A DNA stretch of 64,000 bases, taken from assembly GCF_002443255.2 (NCBI RefSeq), contig NW_019211460.1, positions 29,918,481 to 29,982,480 on the forward strand. Direction: 5' to 3'. The stretch's first letter is position 1. Each line of letters opens with the position of its first letter. Source of the stretch: Varroa destructor (lineage: Eukaryota; Arthropoda; Arachnida; Mesostigmata; Varroidae). The position numbers and the translations under genes were made by a program. Under the pieces are notes generated by a model. That model saw only the letters and a program-made list of their open reading frames with translations, had not been told where the DNA came from and did no database searches. This document shows positions 1 through 10,999 of this stretch, in pieces.

Positions 1-46
1 AACAACGTTTGCAACAAAGATCGAGGATTAATACTTTCTGCCGACC

Positions 47-49
47 ATG
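47..49 (+). CDS. Gene A exon 1: start codon only
   Basis: The ATG at 47-49 is followed directly by the donor GTGAGT at 50, so the start codon alone would be the coding part of exon 1, with bases 1-46 as 5' UTR. It is chosen because exon 2 has no in-frame ATG ahead of an obvious signal-peptide core, and a phase-0 ATG exon supplies one. Bases 1-49 are also open in another frame (ending H|G), so exon 1 could instead be an internal exon of an upstream gene. The intron of 4.57 kb is inferred, not shown. Confidence 0.5.
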
Positions 50-3000
50 GTGAGTCTCCTGCGACTCGAAATCCACATCGTGTTAGAATTGGCCTTTCGA
101 GACTAACAATAATTGATAACCTATACTCTTAGAAGTTTTGTTTAGGCCATTTATTATACTATTTTGTAAAAATGAACATTTCAATCATCTTTCATTCAGT
201 TAACCAATATGAGTTTAGCGAGTTCGATTATATTAAGCCGGCATAATCTAAGGGCGAGAAAGAAAGCCCATAGTGAATTCGATATCTTTCCACTGGCATA
301 AACATAGTTTTTCAAACATTTTATGTAGACCAACTTCTGTGAATAAGTTGTTTGTCACACGGGTGCTCATATTCGATCCGCTCGAACATAGCTTGTCCAT
401 AGGGCAATAGAACGCCTATTATAATAACAGTGATAAAACAATAAAAACACCTAAGCTACTGACGTTTTTGTCTGTGAAGTCTAGCCCCGTGCAGTGGCAC
501 GCGCGAATAGGACACATATTACCAGGATGCTTAATTCAATCAATTTGACGTGTTCTAAAAATCCAACAAGTAGCTAATACGTATCAGTTCTCAATTGAAA
601 TAATTATTTTCTACTACGTTCAGAGTCGATTGTCACGCCGATCACGTTAAGCGTGACGCAATATCACGTAGAAAAGTATGCAGTAGTGTGAAGATGACTG
701 CTCTGAAAAGGACGTGGTTTCAGAAATCACGCCATAAGCAGGAAGAAGATTCCCACGCTTCTAATATATTCTCATCGACGAATCTGCATATATTAGATTT
801 TACGCGCGGAGAGAAGATCCTGCTGTTTTCTTCGGCTATGCCATGCAGTCGCATATAAATAATAGAAATTAGCTAAATAGGGACGATTATGCATTTGATT
901 TTCTCAACTTTACAATGAATTTACTTGGAAACACTTTATTATCGCTGGATGTGTAGCGCCGTTGGCATAAAACCACGCATCCCAACCGGTTTAGGTTCTG
1001 TTTACATAAGCTTAAGTTGACCTCCTTTTTTCTTGATATGGTTGACTGTCTTCCTGCCAAAGCCTTAACAGTAACCATCAGTAACCCTTTAGCTAATCGT
1101 AGCCTGGCGGTATCGTAACAGGGGCCTGAAGGAGTTACTGCTAAACATTATATCCGCTTATTGCTGATTAAAGAAGAGCGTTTTTTTTCAAATAAAATGC
1201 AGAATTTATCTGCTACGATTGAAAGTAGGCTCTTTTTACTAGGTAATGAAACTCATTGTTAGCATGTGGTATGATCGCAGAACAGCTACTGCGACACTAC
1301 CGGGGAGGCCGGCTACATTACTAGCTACTTTCAGAATACTTCCGAGATACTCAGCAGTTTTTAGAAAGAAACTCGGGTTATAATTTTTCAAAATTAACTG
1401 CAAATATATTTCACTAGCCAGATACATGCTTGGGTCCTATCAAGTAGAGTTTTGGCCTTATGCAAACACTTTGATGCCTCCTTCAGTAAGGGAAAGTTCT
1501 TAAATGGTTCAATTTCAACGAGCGCGATTATCGCTTGGCTTTATTATGATGTATAGGTACTAGAAAAAAAAAAAAACGAAGTCTCTTCTGTTGGGGTACG
1601 TCCTCACCTCGTGAGTCTAATAGTGATTCTCATAGAATCACATATTTTTTCAGGTTATTGTTGTCATATCACTTTTGCATTAGCAGTTATTATAGGCCGA
1701 TAATTCCATTGACGACAGAGTTAATAATAATAATAATATGTGGTATTTTGGTAGTTACTGAACGGTAACGCTTTTTACCCGGTAAATGACTCTTATAAGG
1801 AGTGTTATACATCGCGATCAGCTTCGAGTACAAAATAGGAGCAAAGCGGAGATCGGTTAGATCCCGCAGTGTAGAGGTCCCGTAATCTGCTACCCCTTGG
1901 AGATGAGTATTGAGTTGAAGGTCTTTCTTATTAAATATACATGCCGCGTTGCTCCTTACAACAGGTGGAACAGCCCCCTGCTAGAAAAAAAATACCAATG
2001 GTCTCTACGTTGTTGCAAAGAGGATGCTATAAAATATGTAATCCTCAGCTTGAAAAATATATACAGAAGTCGGTGTTTCGTGGCGTGACACCTTTCGTAA
2101 CCTGAGATCATAAACGGGTTCGAGTCAATCAAGACGCTCGCTCACAGAAACCGGTTTCGCCGATCTAAGAAGTTGTCGTTGTCTCCCTAGGATTGATCTT
2201 GAGCGCGTCTGCACAATACAAAGGTAACGGAACAGTAAATCTCTGCCGTCTGCTGAAACGTATCATCTGGTCCGTTTCATAAGCCGCAGTTTTCCGGCGC
2301 CAATGACGATAATGTCTATAAGGAAACAAGCTATGGAAACACCTTTTTACTGTTGGCAAATGGCAGTTTCGGAGATATGGCTACCAACGTCAATGTAAAC
2401 AGATAAAGCAATAGATAATGTCGTTTGAACGAACTGGATGTCAGCACCTCTAACTGTTGCAGGCTGCTGATCCATCCTTGCCCATATAGAAGGCGTTTAA
2501 ACAAATCGAAGTAGACATATGGTTGCTTTAAAACTGGGAGTAACGCTATGTAGCCGCCAAGGGTTCGATTAATTGAACCACCAATTTTCTTGAACTCAGT
2601 TACAGAAATGTACTTAGATAACAGAAAGGAACAGTTAAAAAAAATCAAATTAACGTTTCATTTTTTATGCCTAAGGGTTACACCAATTCTACCGTCCAAA
2701 TGGTAGATACACAGTACATCCCCTAGGATATTTGTGTTGGTCAGGGTTAGTTGGAAAAAGTGCTAAAGTAATTTTTAACGGGACATCTGTTTCAAATACT
2801 CAAACGTACAACACATTTTCAAATAGGCTTGCAACAGTAGATTAGGCAAAAACTTGAAAAAATTACTCATCGCGATCACCAAAAAAATACATACCCAATA
2901 CTCGCCAATATTTATTAAATATTATCGCCAGCTATATAATTTATTTCAATAAGCGACCCATACTCGCTCAAAGTTAATTTACTAAGTAATGAACACGCTT

Positions 3001-6000
3001 TGCCATGGCGCAACTAACTGTCACAGAAAAATGGTCGTCCGTTACTGTTCTCAAATCTATCGTGTTTCTATTTGACAACGACGGCCACCATTCGAAACGA
3101 GACAATATAATGAACCTTTTGTTAACTATGCTGTTACAAACAAAAAGTTCAACTTTGCGCTTATTGGTAAACCAGCAATGGATCTACGAGGGGAACAAAA
3201 TACCGTCAACAGTTACATAAACGATCGTAGTCTTGGACGACTCTGGCTGAAGTACGCGAATAATACGGCCACCATTTTTTTATATGAACAAAAAAAAAAG
3301 CGACGTATCCTTGATTTAGCAGACGACATAATTTTTGGGGTCAGAATTTTCGTACGATTAATATGTTGTTCTGTGCTGAGTAGGATTGAAAGAGTACGCT
3401 CAAAGCCCAGGTAACTTAAATACGATTCGAAGCACTCGGTTTCTCCAAAGGCTAAACCTAAATTGTACACTAGGCATGTTTTGGTCCTATGTGTCGCTTA
3501 GCTAGCGCAGTAACGTTAGCACCAGCTATAATGTTTTCTATGCTGACTTGTACCCATATATGTGGGAAAGATATAGATGGAAAACGTATACCAGGACAAT
3601 TTATATATTTGTAATCTACAAATTAGATCAATAAAAATAAACTTCATATTCCCCTCAAACGAAATTATAACAATGCACCTCGTAGTGTTTATTTAAATTT
3701 TTCCTGAGCATGTGGCAAGGTGGATCACGACCTATCGATCTCAGAGATGTCTGCTTTCGGAATGGGTCCCAGAGTGACGCACTGGGATCGTGTCTATCCG
3801 AAAGTTTGACACATCCCGTCAGCCTCTGCAGGGGCTCCGTCCGAAGTGTCGCAGGGCTCTTATCCAGGCCCTTTTGTATACATGATATTATGTCGAGGTT
3901 TTAAACTTCTATTCGAAGGTGCTTTTGTGAATTACAATGTGTACTCCGGTAAAGTAAAAAATCTATACCGAGATAAACAAAGCAACATAGACACACAAAC
4001 ATACACACACACACACACACACACCGTCTAGCAGGCAAGTGGATTAGTTGCATTCTAAACGATATTATCTACACCAAAATAAATTATTAAGACTATTACG
4101 GATAACGCCGTTTATTTTCTACAAGCTGCTTAGATACCGTCTGTAGCGCCATATGAAGGTTTAGTTTAAAGTTCACGTTGTTCACTATTCAAAAGAAGAA
4201 CCACGGCCATGCAATTGTATATCGTAAACTTCTATCACAGAAAACCCTTAGTTTTATTCGAACGTACATAACGCCTTAATTACCTCTAAATGGTCCTCAC
4301 TTCATCAGAAATACGTTGCGAAGTGTTCTAAAGTGAGTAGAGTGAAAACATGTTTCCTGTAGGTCTATTAAACGAAGCGTTGTATTTCTCCACGAGGAAA
4401 GTGATGATGGCGGACATTGTTAACAATAATTTTTTTTGTTTAGTTAAGAGAAACCATCTGTGCAGTGCTCTAGAAATAGCCATTTTTAATACAGTTAACA
4501 ACTTCTTTGATGGCAGGTGGCGAATGACCCGGCTTATGCTATCATATCGTAACCGCTTTCTAAATCCCTTGAATAAAGGAAATTTCGTATTGTATTGTAA
4601 TTTTCGAACGCATTGACAGCGTTCATGGACTGCAGCGACTCTCACGTTCTGCTTAGTTGCCGGAGTAAGGGGACATGGGGGTCGACAAACCCCAGTGACG
4701 AGTTTTGCTAATAATGATCCCGGTGAGCTTCAGACGGATCAGGAGCGGGGCAGAGAAGCACCGCAGAGTGAGTCTCAGTTCGATGGCGGTCAGGGAGGAA
4801 TTCCCACGATCCCTCTGAAGATTAGAATTCCCGAAAGCATGGAATTCGTCCACATGGACGCAGCTTTTGACTCGACCATTCCTGATTGTATTCGCAAGGA
4901 CCCCGCGTCTATCGAAGAGGTAAACACATATACATGCGTGTAGGCGTTGAATCGATTATTGTTCCATTTTATGTTTGAGAACGCCTTTATTGATCTCATA
5001 TATAATCTGGATTCACTGTTGCTGATATATGTGTTCATTTAGTTGCTTTGTGTAAAATATATTTAGATAATTCAATACAAAAATTGCATAACAGGGAAAA
5101 TTCTTCCTGTGATTAAAGCCGTCTTCGCAAAATACTTGATAGTCACTTTGTCATGTTGTCGGTTCAGCCTAATCCATTATTGTGGAGCAAATTGGGCCTG
5201 CATTGAGGAGTGTCAACAATTTTGGGTATGGACGCCTCTACTTTTAAATTTTCGTTCAACTCTTCTGGCTATCTCTGCCGTTTTAATACGCCAATATTAA
5301 CAGTATTAAGGATTTTACTAAAAAGTCTTTAGAATTGGGTTAAAACTTACGTAGAATTTTTCCAATAAACCTATGAGATGGCACGGGAACAATCACTTCA
5401 TTTGATATCCCCTTTACCAACCTTTGAACCAGTGATGGCTGCATATTCATGGTTATCATGGCAACATAAATGGATAAATGCGCACCGTGCACCCACCCTA
5501 TGCCGCCGTTGAATTTGTTACTTTAAAATATTTTACCAAGAAACCGGCCATATTTTATCAGCAGCTCGTTTAGCAATTAGCAATGTTCCCCTGAAGGAAA
5601 ATGTCTCCATATAACCTTTAGTAGGAAACCCAGAAATAACTCTACCTATTCAATTTTCGTTCCAGAACGGAGGAATTACTGTAACAGCTGAAACATTCAC
5701 CGACGTAAGTACTTCATTGTGATCCGCAAATAAACACCGCATTGATTAGATATTGAGGTACTATAAAGACATAATAATACGTAGTAGTGATAAAAAATAG
5801 ACCTTATGTGATGCGTTAGTTGCTGAATAAATACGTAATGCTTTTTTGAAAATTGAGTTCTGGCACTAAGTATCAGACAAATATAATCAACTCCTATGTT
5901 CTTGTTGTTTTGATGTGGAAATACAATTGCATTAAACTTGTAGTGCGCAAGGCATGAACTTCGCAGAATTCAGGACAAGTTTGAGACTCAGAATCGTCCG

Positions 6001-9000
6001 TCAGCAACGAGCGGACCTCGTGGAAAGTCGGACAAGGCCGCGGAAGATAGTGGAGCAGCCCCTGTTGAAGCCGTGTCAGGGGTAAGAGTTGTTTATACGT
6101 GGCTTCGCTATATCAATCATGCGATATTTATTTTATAGCCACTCGGGGCTTTTATTAAAGGTGTAAGTTTCGAAATAATTCCCAATCTGGAATTTTTCCA
6201 GTACTACTTATCATAAACGACAGTTACATCCACATCGATTTAAAATTCCCCTTAGATGCTTAAAGTAGAAATAATATGTATATAGTTAGGACGCCGGTCT
6301 AGCTGAGGAGCTCAACAGGGCAATGCAGAAGATTATTTTACCTAAGAATTTACTTTCGTACCTCTGCAGAGACACATGGATAGAACAAACACAGCCGTTA
6401 ACTAGAAGGGCTTACAAAGATACATTTATAAACTAGAAAATTTGTACTTCAACTAAAATTGTTGTAGCCAAATAAACTTAGTACCAAGTTTTCCTCCACA
6501 TTAGTATACAGATTTAGCAATAAAGACATTCTACTATCTACGAGGAAAAAGCCTTGAATTTCACTCCGCCGGTTTGCTAAAATTGCAGAAAGGTCAACGA
6601 AGCGAATTCGTCTGCTAGGTTATGTCTGATAGAACTTCATTTACTTCCCCTTTATTAGGGTAGAGAGAGTGGCCAGGAAAATGAACAGGATAATAATAGA
6701 CACAAGGATAAGCCCGACCACGACATCTCTGACCACGATCGAATCAACCAGGGCATATTGGCCCAACACGGTATAAGGGTTCGTTGCCAATGGCAGAGAT
6801 CACTAAGGATTTGGCTGTACTATCTTTTTGTATCTAATACTTTGAACTGAAGTTACAATTTTACAACAAAACAACATAAATATATATAGATATTAATCGA
6901 ATAGCAAGAATAGGAGCATTTTATATGAATCCATTGTGTTATCTTCAAAAGAACACACAAATCACTTCTCTCTATAGCATTTTGATACCCTTCTGTCCAG
7001 AAATCGAACGAACACTCATTTTAAAATCCGCTTACTACTAATAAAGAGTAATATTACCTATAGGGAAGTGGCAGTGCAGCCGCACCAAAAGCAACTACTG
7101 ACACCATAGTCAATGCTACCGCTTCGGCCGTTCCAGGATCTAGCTCCAACGACATGGTAAGCTCTTTATTAGTACATATATATATATATATATATATGTT
7201 CTTAACAAGAAATTAAACCGAAAAATAATTCATTCCACACTAAGCATACACAATAGAAGAAATAACACAAATGAAATCGTAAAAACGAGGGGAGCTCGTA
7301 GGTTCCTGTCCTTTTTCCGTTAGATTAAATCAAGTCCTAACTTTTAGTCATTGTTCCTCTCAGCAACGACAGACATAACGACAACAACAACAAAAGTGTT
7401 TAACGGAACAGCTCGCCATTGATATGTATATAGTATTTAAAGCAGGATGTCCATTGCATTCGTGGCCTGGGTCGTACAGCAAAATGAAGAACGAAATCAA
7501 ATCTTCGAATTGGAACTGCTGTGAAAGCAGTTCGCTTCGTTTGTGTCCCTAAGAGAGAACGTTTTACGTTGTGTTGTTACAATAGGTTCGCTAGGTAATT
7601 ATATGCTGAATGCTTTACTTCGCTACATAGACACAATAACGTAAGCTGTGTATAAAGATATTTTTTTCCTATAGAGAATCTAGTTTGCGACACAGACTCG
7701 CGTCTGTGATACGGACGCAACTGGTGACTATATTTCCCATATTTTTCAAATATTTTAGTCGTCCATAAACTAGAAACAAGACCGTTAGCTCGTCCTTCAA
7801 ACGGGACATTCAGGAAGTATCAAATCATCATCATCATTGCAGAATGTTTCGTAGTAGCTTCTAATAATGTTAGCAGGTAGCTAATACTAGGATGTGTTTA
7901 CAAAACTAAAGATTTTCTAATTCAAAAGCTAGTACATTTTAGGACAAATCGTCTAGATCAACGAAAGTTAGGCAAAAATAAGGGAAGTGGACGAACCACG
8001 TAGTACATGCTTTATTTTCTTAAAGCATCTTTCGGTTATTCATTCTAACATTAGCACGGTCCAAAGGCAGAATTTAATTAAGCCGACGACAACTCATGCT
8101 GGCTAGAGGTCTGCCATCTGCTTTGCGGGCTATTAAGCTAATAAACTCGAAGGGCTCACGAAACTTCGATATTTTCGAAATCTGACAGATCTTTGTCGTT
8201 AAGGAGACCACGTCTGCCTATTGGGATTGTTCGATACATAAAATCCGTTTACAGAGCGAACCGCCTTGAGCCAACATATTTTACGCAAAAAGCGAATTCT
8301 GACTTTCTTAAATCATAACTTATAGGATTTTACTTATGCTAAAAAAATAGGGATGAAAGAGAATGCTCTTCCGAAAGCGATATGAAAGTACAAAACCTAT
8401 AGCACAAGCAGAGAAACAACAAAGCAAGCGTTACATTTATAAACCTCGCAGAATTGTCAGGGCTAGTCGGTCATTCGAGACCCAACAAAACCCTGACTGT
8501 TGTTTCGCGCGACATCCACAACGACCTTTTTTCAGTTGGCTGTGATTCAAACGGTATTTGACTACAAACGTGTAATGACCGATTTACGGCGAATCCTTCG
8601 AGGAGACGTGTTCGGTGTCCTAGGAGAGTACCCCGGCCGCATGAATGGCCTATTCAAGATTATTCAAGAACTGCCTCGTCGAATAATGAAGTCGATCGGA
8701 ATTGTCAACCGCCTTCGCAACGCAACGACAGATACGACCTTTCGGGGAGTTCTTACGGTATGCCGTCTAAGTGTTGTCGGTGTCTTCGTTCTGTGGTCTC
8801 TAATTTATGCAGCGTGTCCATCTAGTCGCCAATAAAATCGGCAGAGAAGACGGGATTACGATTGCTTTTCTGCAGATCCCACGTATCAGCGGCCATGTTA
8901 TCCTTGTTCTGAGCTGATGGCGTTTTGTTATGGTGCTCGTTGTCGATGACGTGTAGTACTGGACTCTAACTATGTGTTTCACTGTTCTGTATTCATAGTA

Positions 9001-10999
9001 CTGTGTGCTTGCGTACTAACCAATGCGTATAGGGTAGCTCGGTGCCTGTTGTGTTTTCTGTACGCGAATTATTATTAGTTATTCAGTAAGTTCCATGAAG
9101 TGCCTCAGTCAGCGTCAGCATTAGCGTTGTACAATCGTTGAAGACTGATAGCAAGACATGTAAGTTGAAGATGAATACATATGTGTGTTTATGGAACATG
9201 CAGTACTGATTCACCTAACTTCTATAGCGCGATAATAGCTAGTGATAAGTTAATATTTTGTTTTGCTGTCTACCGCCAAACATTGGGGAGTGACGTTTTT
9301 GAATTCTTAATATCACATCATTTTCAACGGTCTGATACGATTCTATGATAATATAGACGATCAACTTAACTAACTTTGTGTGATATTCGATAAACTGAAA
9401 TTAGCAAGGAAGCGAACAGTGGGACAAGTAAATATTACTTCGCGCCCTTGCGTTTGCAAACAACTAGAAGAAGTGTTTATAATACCGTCAACAGTCGAAG
9501 ACTTTATTATCTCTTCAACATAATATGAACAGTAAAAGATAAATTTTTTCTAATTTTCCACTTCGTTTTCGCAGAATCTCAAGGAATATCTGACACAGGC
9601 ATCGCATACGGCCAAAGATCTGCCTACTGCGTTTACTCTCGTTAGCGTAATGGACACTCTGCGTAACGTGGCGAGTAAGATTAGTACGTATGAACGCGCC
9701 ATTCTGAGGCATGATTCGAAAAAGTTAACCTTATCTATACCAGCTAGACGTAAATCGAAATCAAAACGCCGTGTTCATTAGCGCATTTCGATCACTGGAT
9801 TAACGAATGTTCGTTAGAAGGATACTCATTGAATTATTAAAATGTCGGATGATGTTCATATTTTGAATGAGTTTGCCTCTCATTCAGTGTAACATCTATC
9901 TGAGATCCTTCAGATTGTAACCCTTATTCCAGCTTAATGTTAACACAGGAACTCAATTTTCCCTAGGTTATAGGATCATTGTAGATAGTTATGAAGCAGA
10001 ATCGGTGCTGACCAACATCAAGTTGGCAAAGATCGTCAGTAATTTTACCAGCTAAGTATAGCTTGTAAACATATGTTAAAGTTATACTATTAAACATGTA
10101 GCTTTATAGGTAAGGAGTGTTACTGAAGAATCCACTAGTTGTTTGCAACAGACCGACGTAGATGACGATTTATTCTGTTCGGAAAGTCTGCCACCGTATC
10201 GAGGCTATTATGAGACGTACTTTTAAGTTTCGTAAATTAAGAAATTAAAAAAAAAAGTTCAAAGCACCTGTTAAGTTGAAAAAAGATAAGTTATTGCAGA
10301 GTCCCAGTTGCACAACGTTGAACATACTTTCATTCATCAATGTTCGCTGTGCGGCAATTTGACTATGAAAACATACAATCAATTTCTGCTCTGGATATCT
10401 ATAGCCAACCAATAAATGTATATATAAGCCTAGGTCGCCTTCCGATTTTGACCTATTCTAGGTGACAATGCCCAGCAGAATACCGAACAGAAGACTGCGC
10501 AGCTCCCAGCTCAAAGGATGTTATTATCGAGAGTTGAGGAGATCCTGCGCAACCCGCTGGGCGAAGTGTTTAATATGGGTCCCTATAGAAAAATCGCGCA
10601 TGGAGCCGAGCAAGGAAGGCAATTTTTGTCTAGAAGGATCTTCGACTTCCATCCGGACAGGTATTAAAATACGCTTTTAAAACTCTGCGACGGGATCGTA
10701 AATATTGGTTGAACGGTAAACGGATATTTTTCAACTTAATATAATTAACCTTTGATGATTGATTTAAGCAAGCAGGTGAAATTAATAGAAATACAGAGAT
10801 ACTGAAGCTCCGTCGTACTCTAAAAATCTATTTAAACGGTACTTCTATACAATAAGTAGATCTAAACAAATCAACGATTTTGAATTATTACGTATCTTCT
10901 CATTTCAGGATTTTTCCAAACGTGCTGAATCCACTAACTTTTTTCTATAGACGTCCTCATCAAACAAATGGTCAAGCACAGGGAAACCCTCAGCCATGA
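47..10999 (+). CDS. Novel secreted protein gene, 10 exons (gene A)
   Basis: Joining 47-49, 4620-4919, 5666-5704, 5974-6081, 6659-6770, 7080-7156, 8536-8757, 9575-9674, 10462-10660 and 10951-10999 gives one frame of about 402 codons. Each join keeps phase and uses GT-AG sites. The product opens with a signal peptide (MRSWTAATLTFCLVAGVRG, then HGGRQ). Residues to about 210 are hydrophilic, rich in D, E, Q, G, S and N, and look disordered. The rest is predicted helical with many Leu, Arg and Lys. There is no transmembrane segment in the full form. The exons are visibly GC-richer than the introns, which supports coding. I recognise no family. Secretion is inferred from the leader only. Real exons could exist left of the window, and the first intron join is the least certain part. 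Confidence 0.72.
50..4619 (+). other. Gene A intron 1, no gene seen
   Basis: This is the inferred first intron. It is AT-rich and holds scattered short open frames of chance length, a short TAA run near 1727-1739 and an AC repeat at 4003-4024. The acceptor is the AG at 4618-4619 (CATTGACAG), with only a weak pyrimidine tract. I see no RNA gene or transposon here. Confidence 0.4.
4003..4024. repeat. (AC)n microsatellite
   Basis: About 11 uninterrupted AC units inside the first intron of gene A, preceded by an imperfect ACAC-rich stretch from about 3990. Confidence 0.95.
4620..4919 (+). CDS. Gene A exon 2: signal peptide and acidic region
   Basis: Exactly 100 codons, phase 0 at both ends, with donor GTAAAC at 4920. 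It opens with RSWTAATLTFCLVAGVRG, a basic residue followed by a hydrophobic core and small residues, which is a normal leader once a Met precedes it. It then turns hydrophilic (NNDPGELQTDQERGREAPQS) and ends in a segment containing IPESMEFVHMDAAFDST and one Cys. GC content is well above the flanking intron. This is one of the better coding stretches of the window. Confidence 0.75.
5666..5704 (+). CDS. Gene A exon 3, 39-nt microexon
   Basis: Thirteen codons (NGGITVTAETFTD) lie between the acceptor TTCGTTCCAG and the consensus donor GTAAGT, phase 0 at both ends. Skipping it would not change the frame. Short exons arise by chance, so support comes mainly from both splice sites being near consensus and the phase agreeing with its neighbours. 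Confidence 0.55.
5974..6081 (+). CDS. Gene A exon 4
   Basis: Thirty-six codons, phase 0 at both ends. The acceptor is the second of two nearby AGs (CAGAATTCAG); the first would put a stop in frame. The donor is GTAAGA. The residues are strongly hydrophilic (DKFETQNRPSATSGPRGKSD, then KAAEDSGAAPVEAVSG) and match the acidic, Ser/Gly-rich style of the flanking exons. Confidence 0.7.
6659..6770 (+). CDS. Gene A exon 5: Asp/His/Asn-rich
   Basis: The acceptor is CTTTATTAG and the donor GTATAAGG at 6771. The exon begins phase 0 and ends phase 1 with the canonical-looking donor. It encodes GRESGQENEQDNNRHKDKPD and then HDISDHDRINQGILAQH. The clustered His and Asp could bind metal, but that is only a composition remark. 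A different donor at 6778 (GTTCGT) would end it in phase 0. Confidence 0.68.
7080..7156 (+). CDS. Gene A exon 6: Ala/Ser/Thr-rich
   Basis: The frame is unambiguous (APKATTDTIVNATASAVPGS, then SSNDM) but the start is not. The acceptor at 7079 (GCAGTGCAG) fits the phase-1 donor of exon 5. The acceptor at 7063 (ATTACCTATAG) gives a phase-0 start with GSGSA added. The end is the good donor GTAAGC at 7157, phase 0. Ser and Thr together with one NAT sequon suggest possible glycosylation of a secreted product. Confidence 0.68.
7176..7197. repeat. (AT)n microsatellite
   Basis: About 11 AT units, only about 20 bases downstream of the exon 6 donor of gene A. Confidence 0.95.
8536..8757 (+). CDS. Gene A exon 7: helical basic domain
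   Basis: Seventy-four codons, phase 0 at both ends. The acceptor has a strong pyrimidine tract (CCTTTTTTCAG) and the donor is GTATGC at 8758. The residues switch from disordered to amphipathic (FDYKRVMTDLRRILRGDVFG, later ELPRRIMKSIGIVNRLRN), with regularly spaced Leu, Ile and Val and many Arg. This is the start of the probable folded part. Confidence 0.75.
8758..8835 (+). CDS. Gene A alternative 3' end: hydrophobic tail plus AATAAA
   Basis: If the exon 7 donor is not used, the frame runs on for 25 codons to TAA at 8833-8835 and adds VCRLSVVGVFVLWSLIYAAC, a span long and hydrophobic enough for a membrane segment, before PSSRQ. An AATAAA signal occupies 8831-8836, overlapping the stop. This is the layout of a composite terminal exon that would give a membrane-anchored form in place of the soluble one. 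It is inferred from sequence only, and a chance read-through is possible. Confidence 0.4.
   Translation, partial: VCRLSVVGVFVLWSLIYAACPSSRQ
8831..8836 (+). promoter_or_regulatory. Possible polyadenylation signal AATAAA
   Basis: A perfect AATAAA overlaps the stop codon of the read-through form of gene A exon 7. Such a position is compatible with cleavage shortly downstream, but the hexamer is common in AT-rich DNA. Confidence 0.35.
9575..9674 (+). CDS. Gene A exon 8
   Basis: The acceptor is CGTTTTCGCAG and the frame opens NLKEYLTQASHTAKDLPTAF in phase 0. The donor GTAAGA at 9675 ends it in phase 1 after LRNVA and fits the phase of exon 9. The encoded stretch is helical and continues the style of exon 7. 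Confidence 0.72.
9675..9781 (+). CDS. Gene A alternative 3' end: lysine/arginine tail
   Basis: Without splicing at 9675 the exon 8 frame stays open to TAG at 9779-9781 and adds a strongly basic C-terminus ending ARRKSKSKRRVH. An ATTAAA variant signal lies at 9836-9841. A short basic tail of this kind is coding-like, so an alternative terminal exon is reasonable. It is a second possible end of the same gene, or the true end if exons 9 and 10 are wrong. Confidence 0.4.
10462..10660 (+). CDS. Gene A exon 9
   Basis: The acceptor is CTATTCTAG. The good frame starts after two bases (DNAQQNTEQKTAQLPAQRML, later GPYRKIAHGAEQGRQFLSRR) and matches the phase-1 end of exon 8. The donor AG|GTATTA gives phase 2. 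A different frame of the same DNA is also open and starts with ATG at 10468, but its residues (many Arg, Cys and Trp) look like a shadow. If the donor is not used the frame stops two codons later at TAA, giving a slightly shorter end. Confidence 0.7.
10951..10999 (+). CDS. Gene A exon 10, terminal
   Basis: A strong acceptor (CTAACTTTTTTCTATAG) is followed by one base that completes the split Arg codon, then RPHQTNGQAQGNPQP and TGA at 10997-10999. The hydrophilic Gln, Asn, Gly and Pro tail matches the gene's composition. No AATAAA is seen within about 250 bases; ATATAAA-like sequences occur near 11404. Confidence 0.62.

Noticed and set aside
10462..10680. Alternative frame of gene A exon 9 starting with ATG
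   Set aside because: Its residues are rich in Arg, Cys and Trp, and it does not continue across the good donor in phase with exon 10; the adopted frame does.
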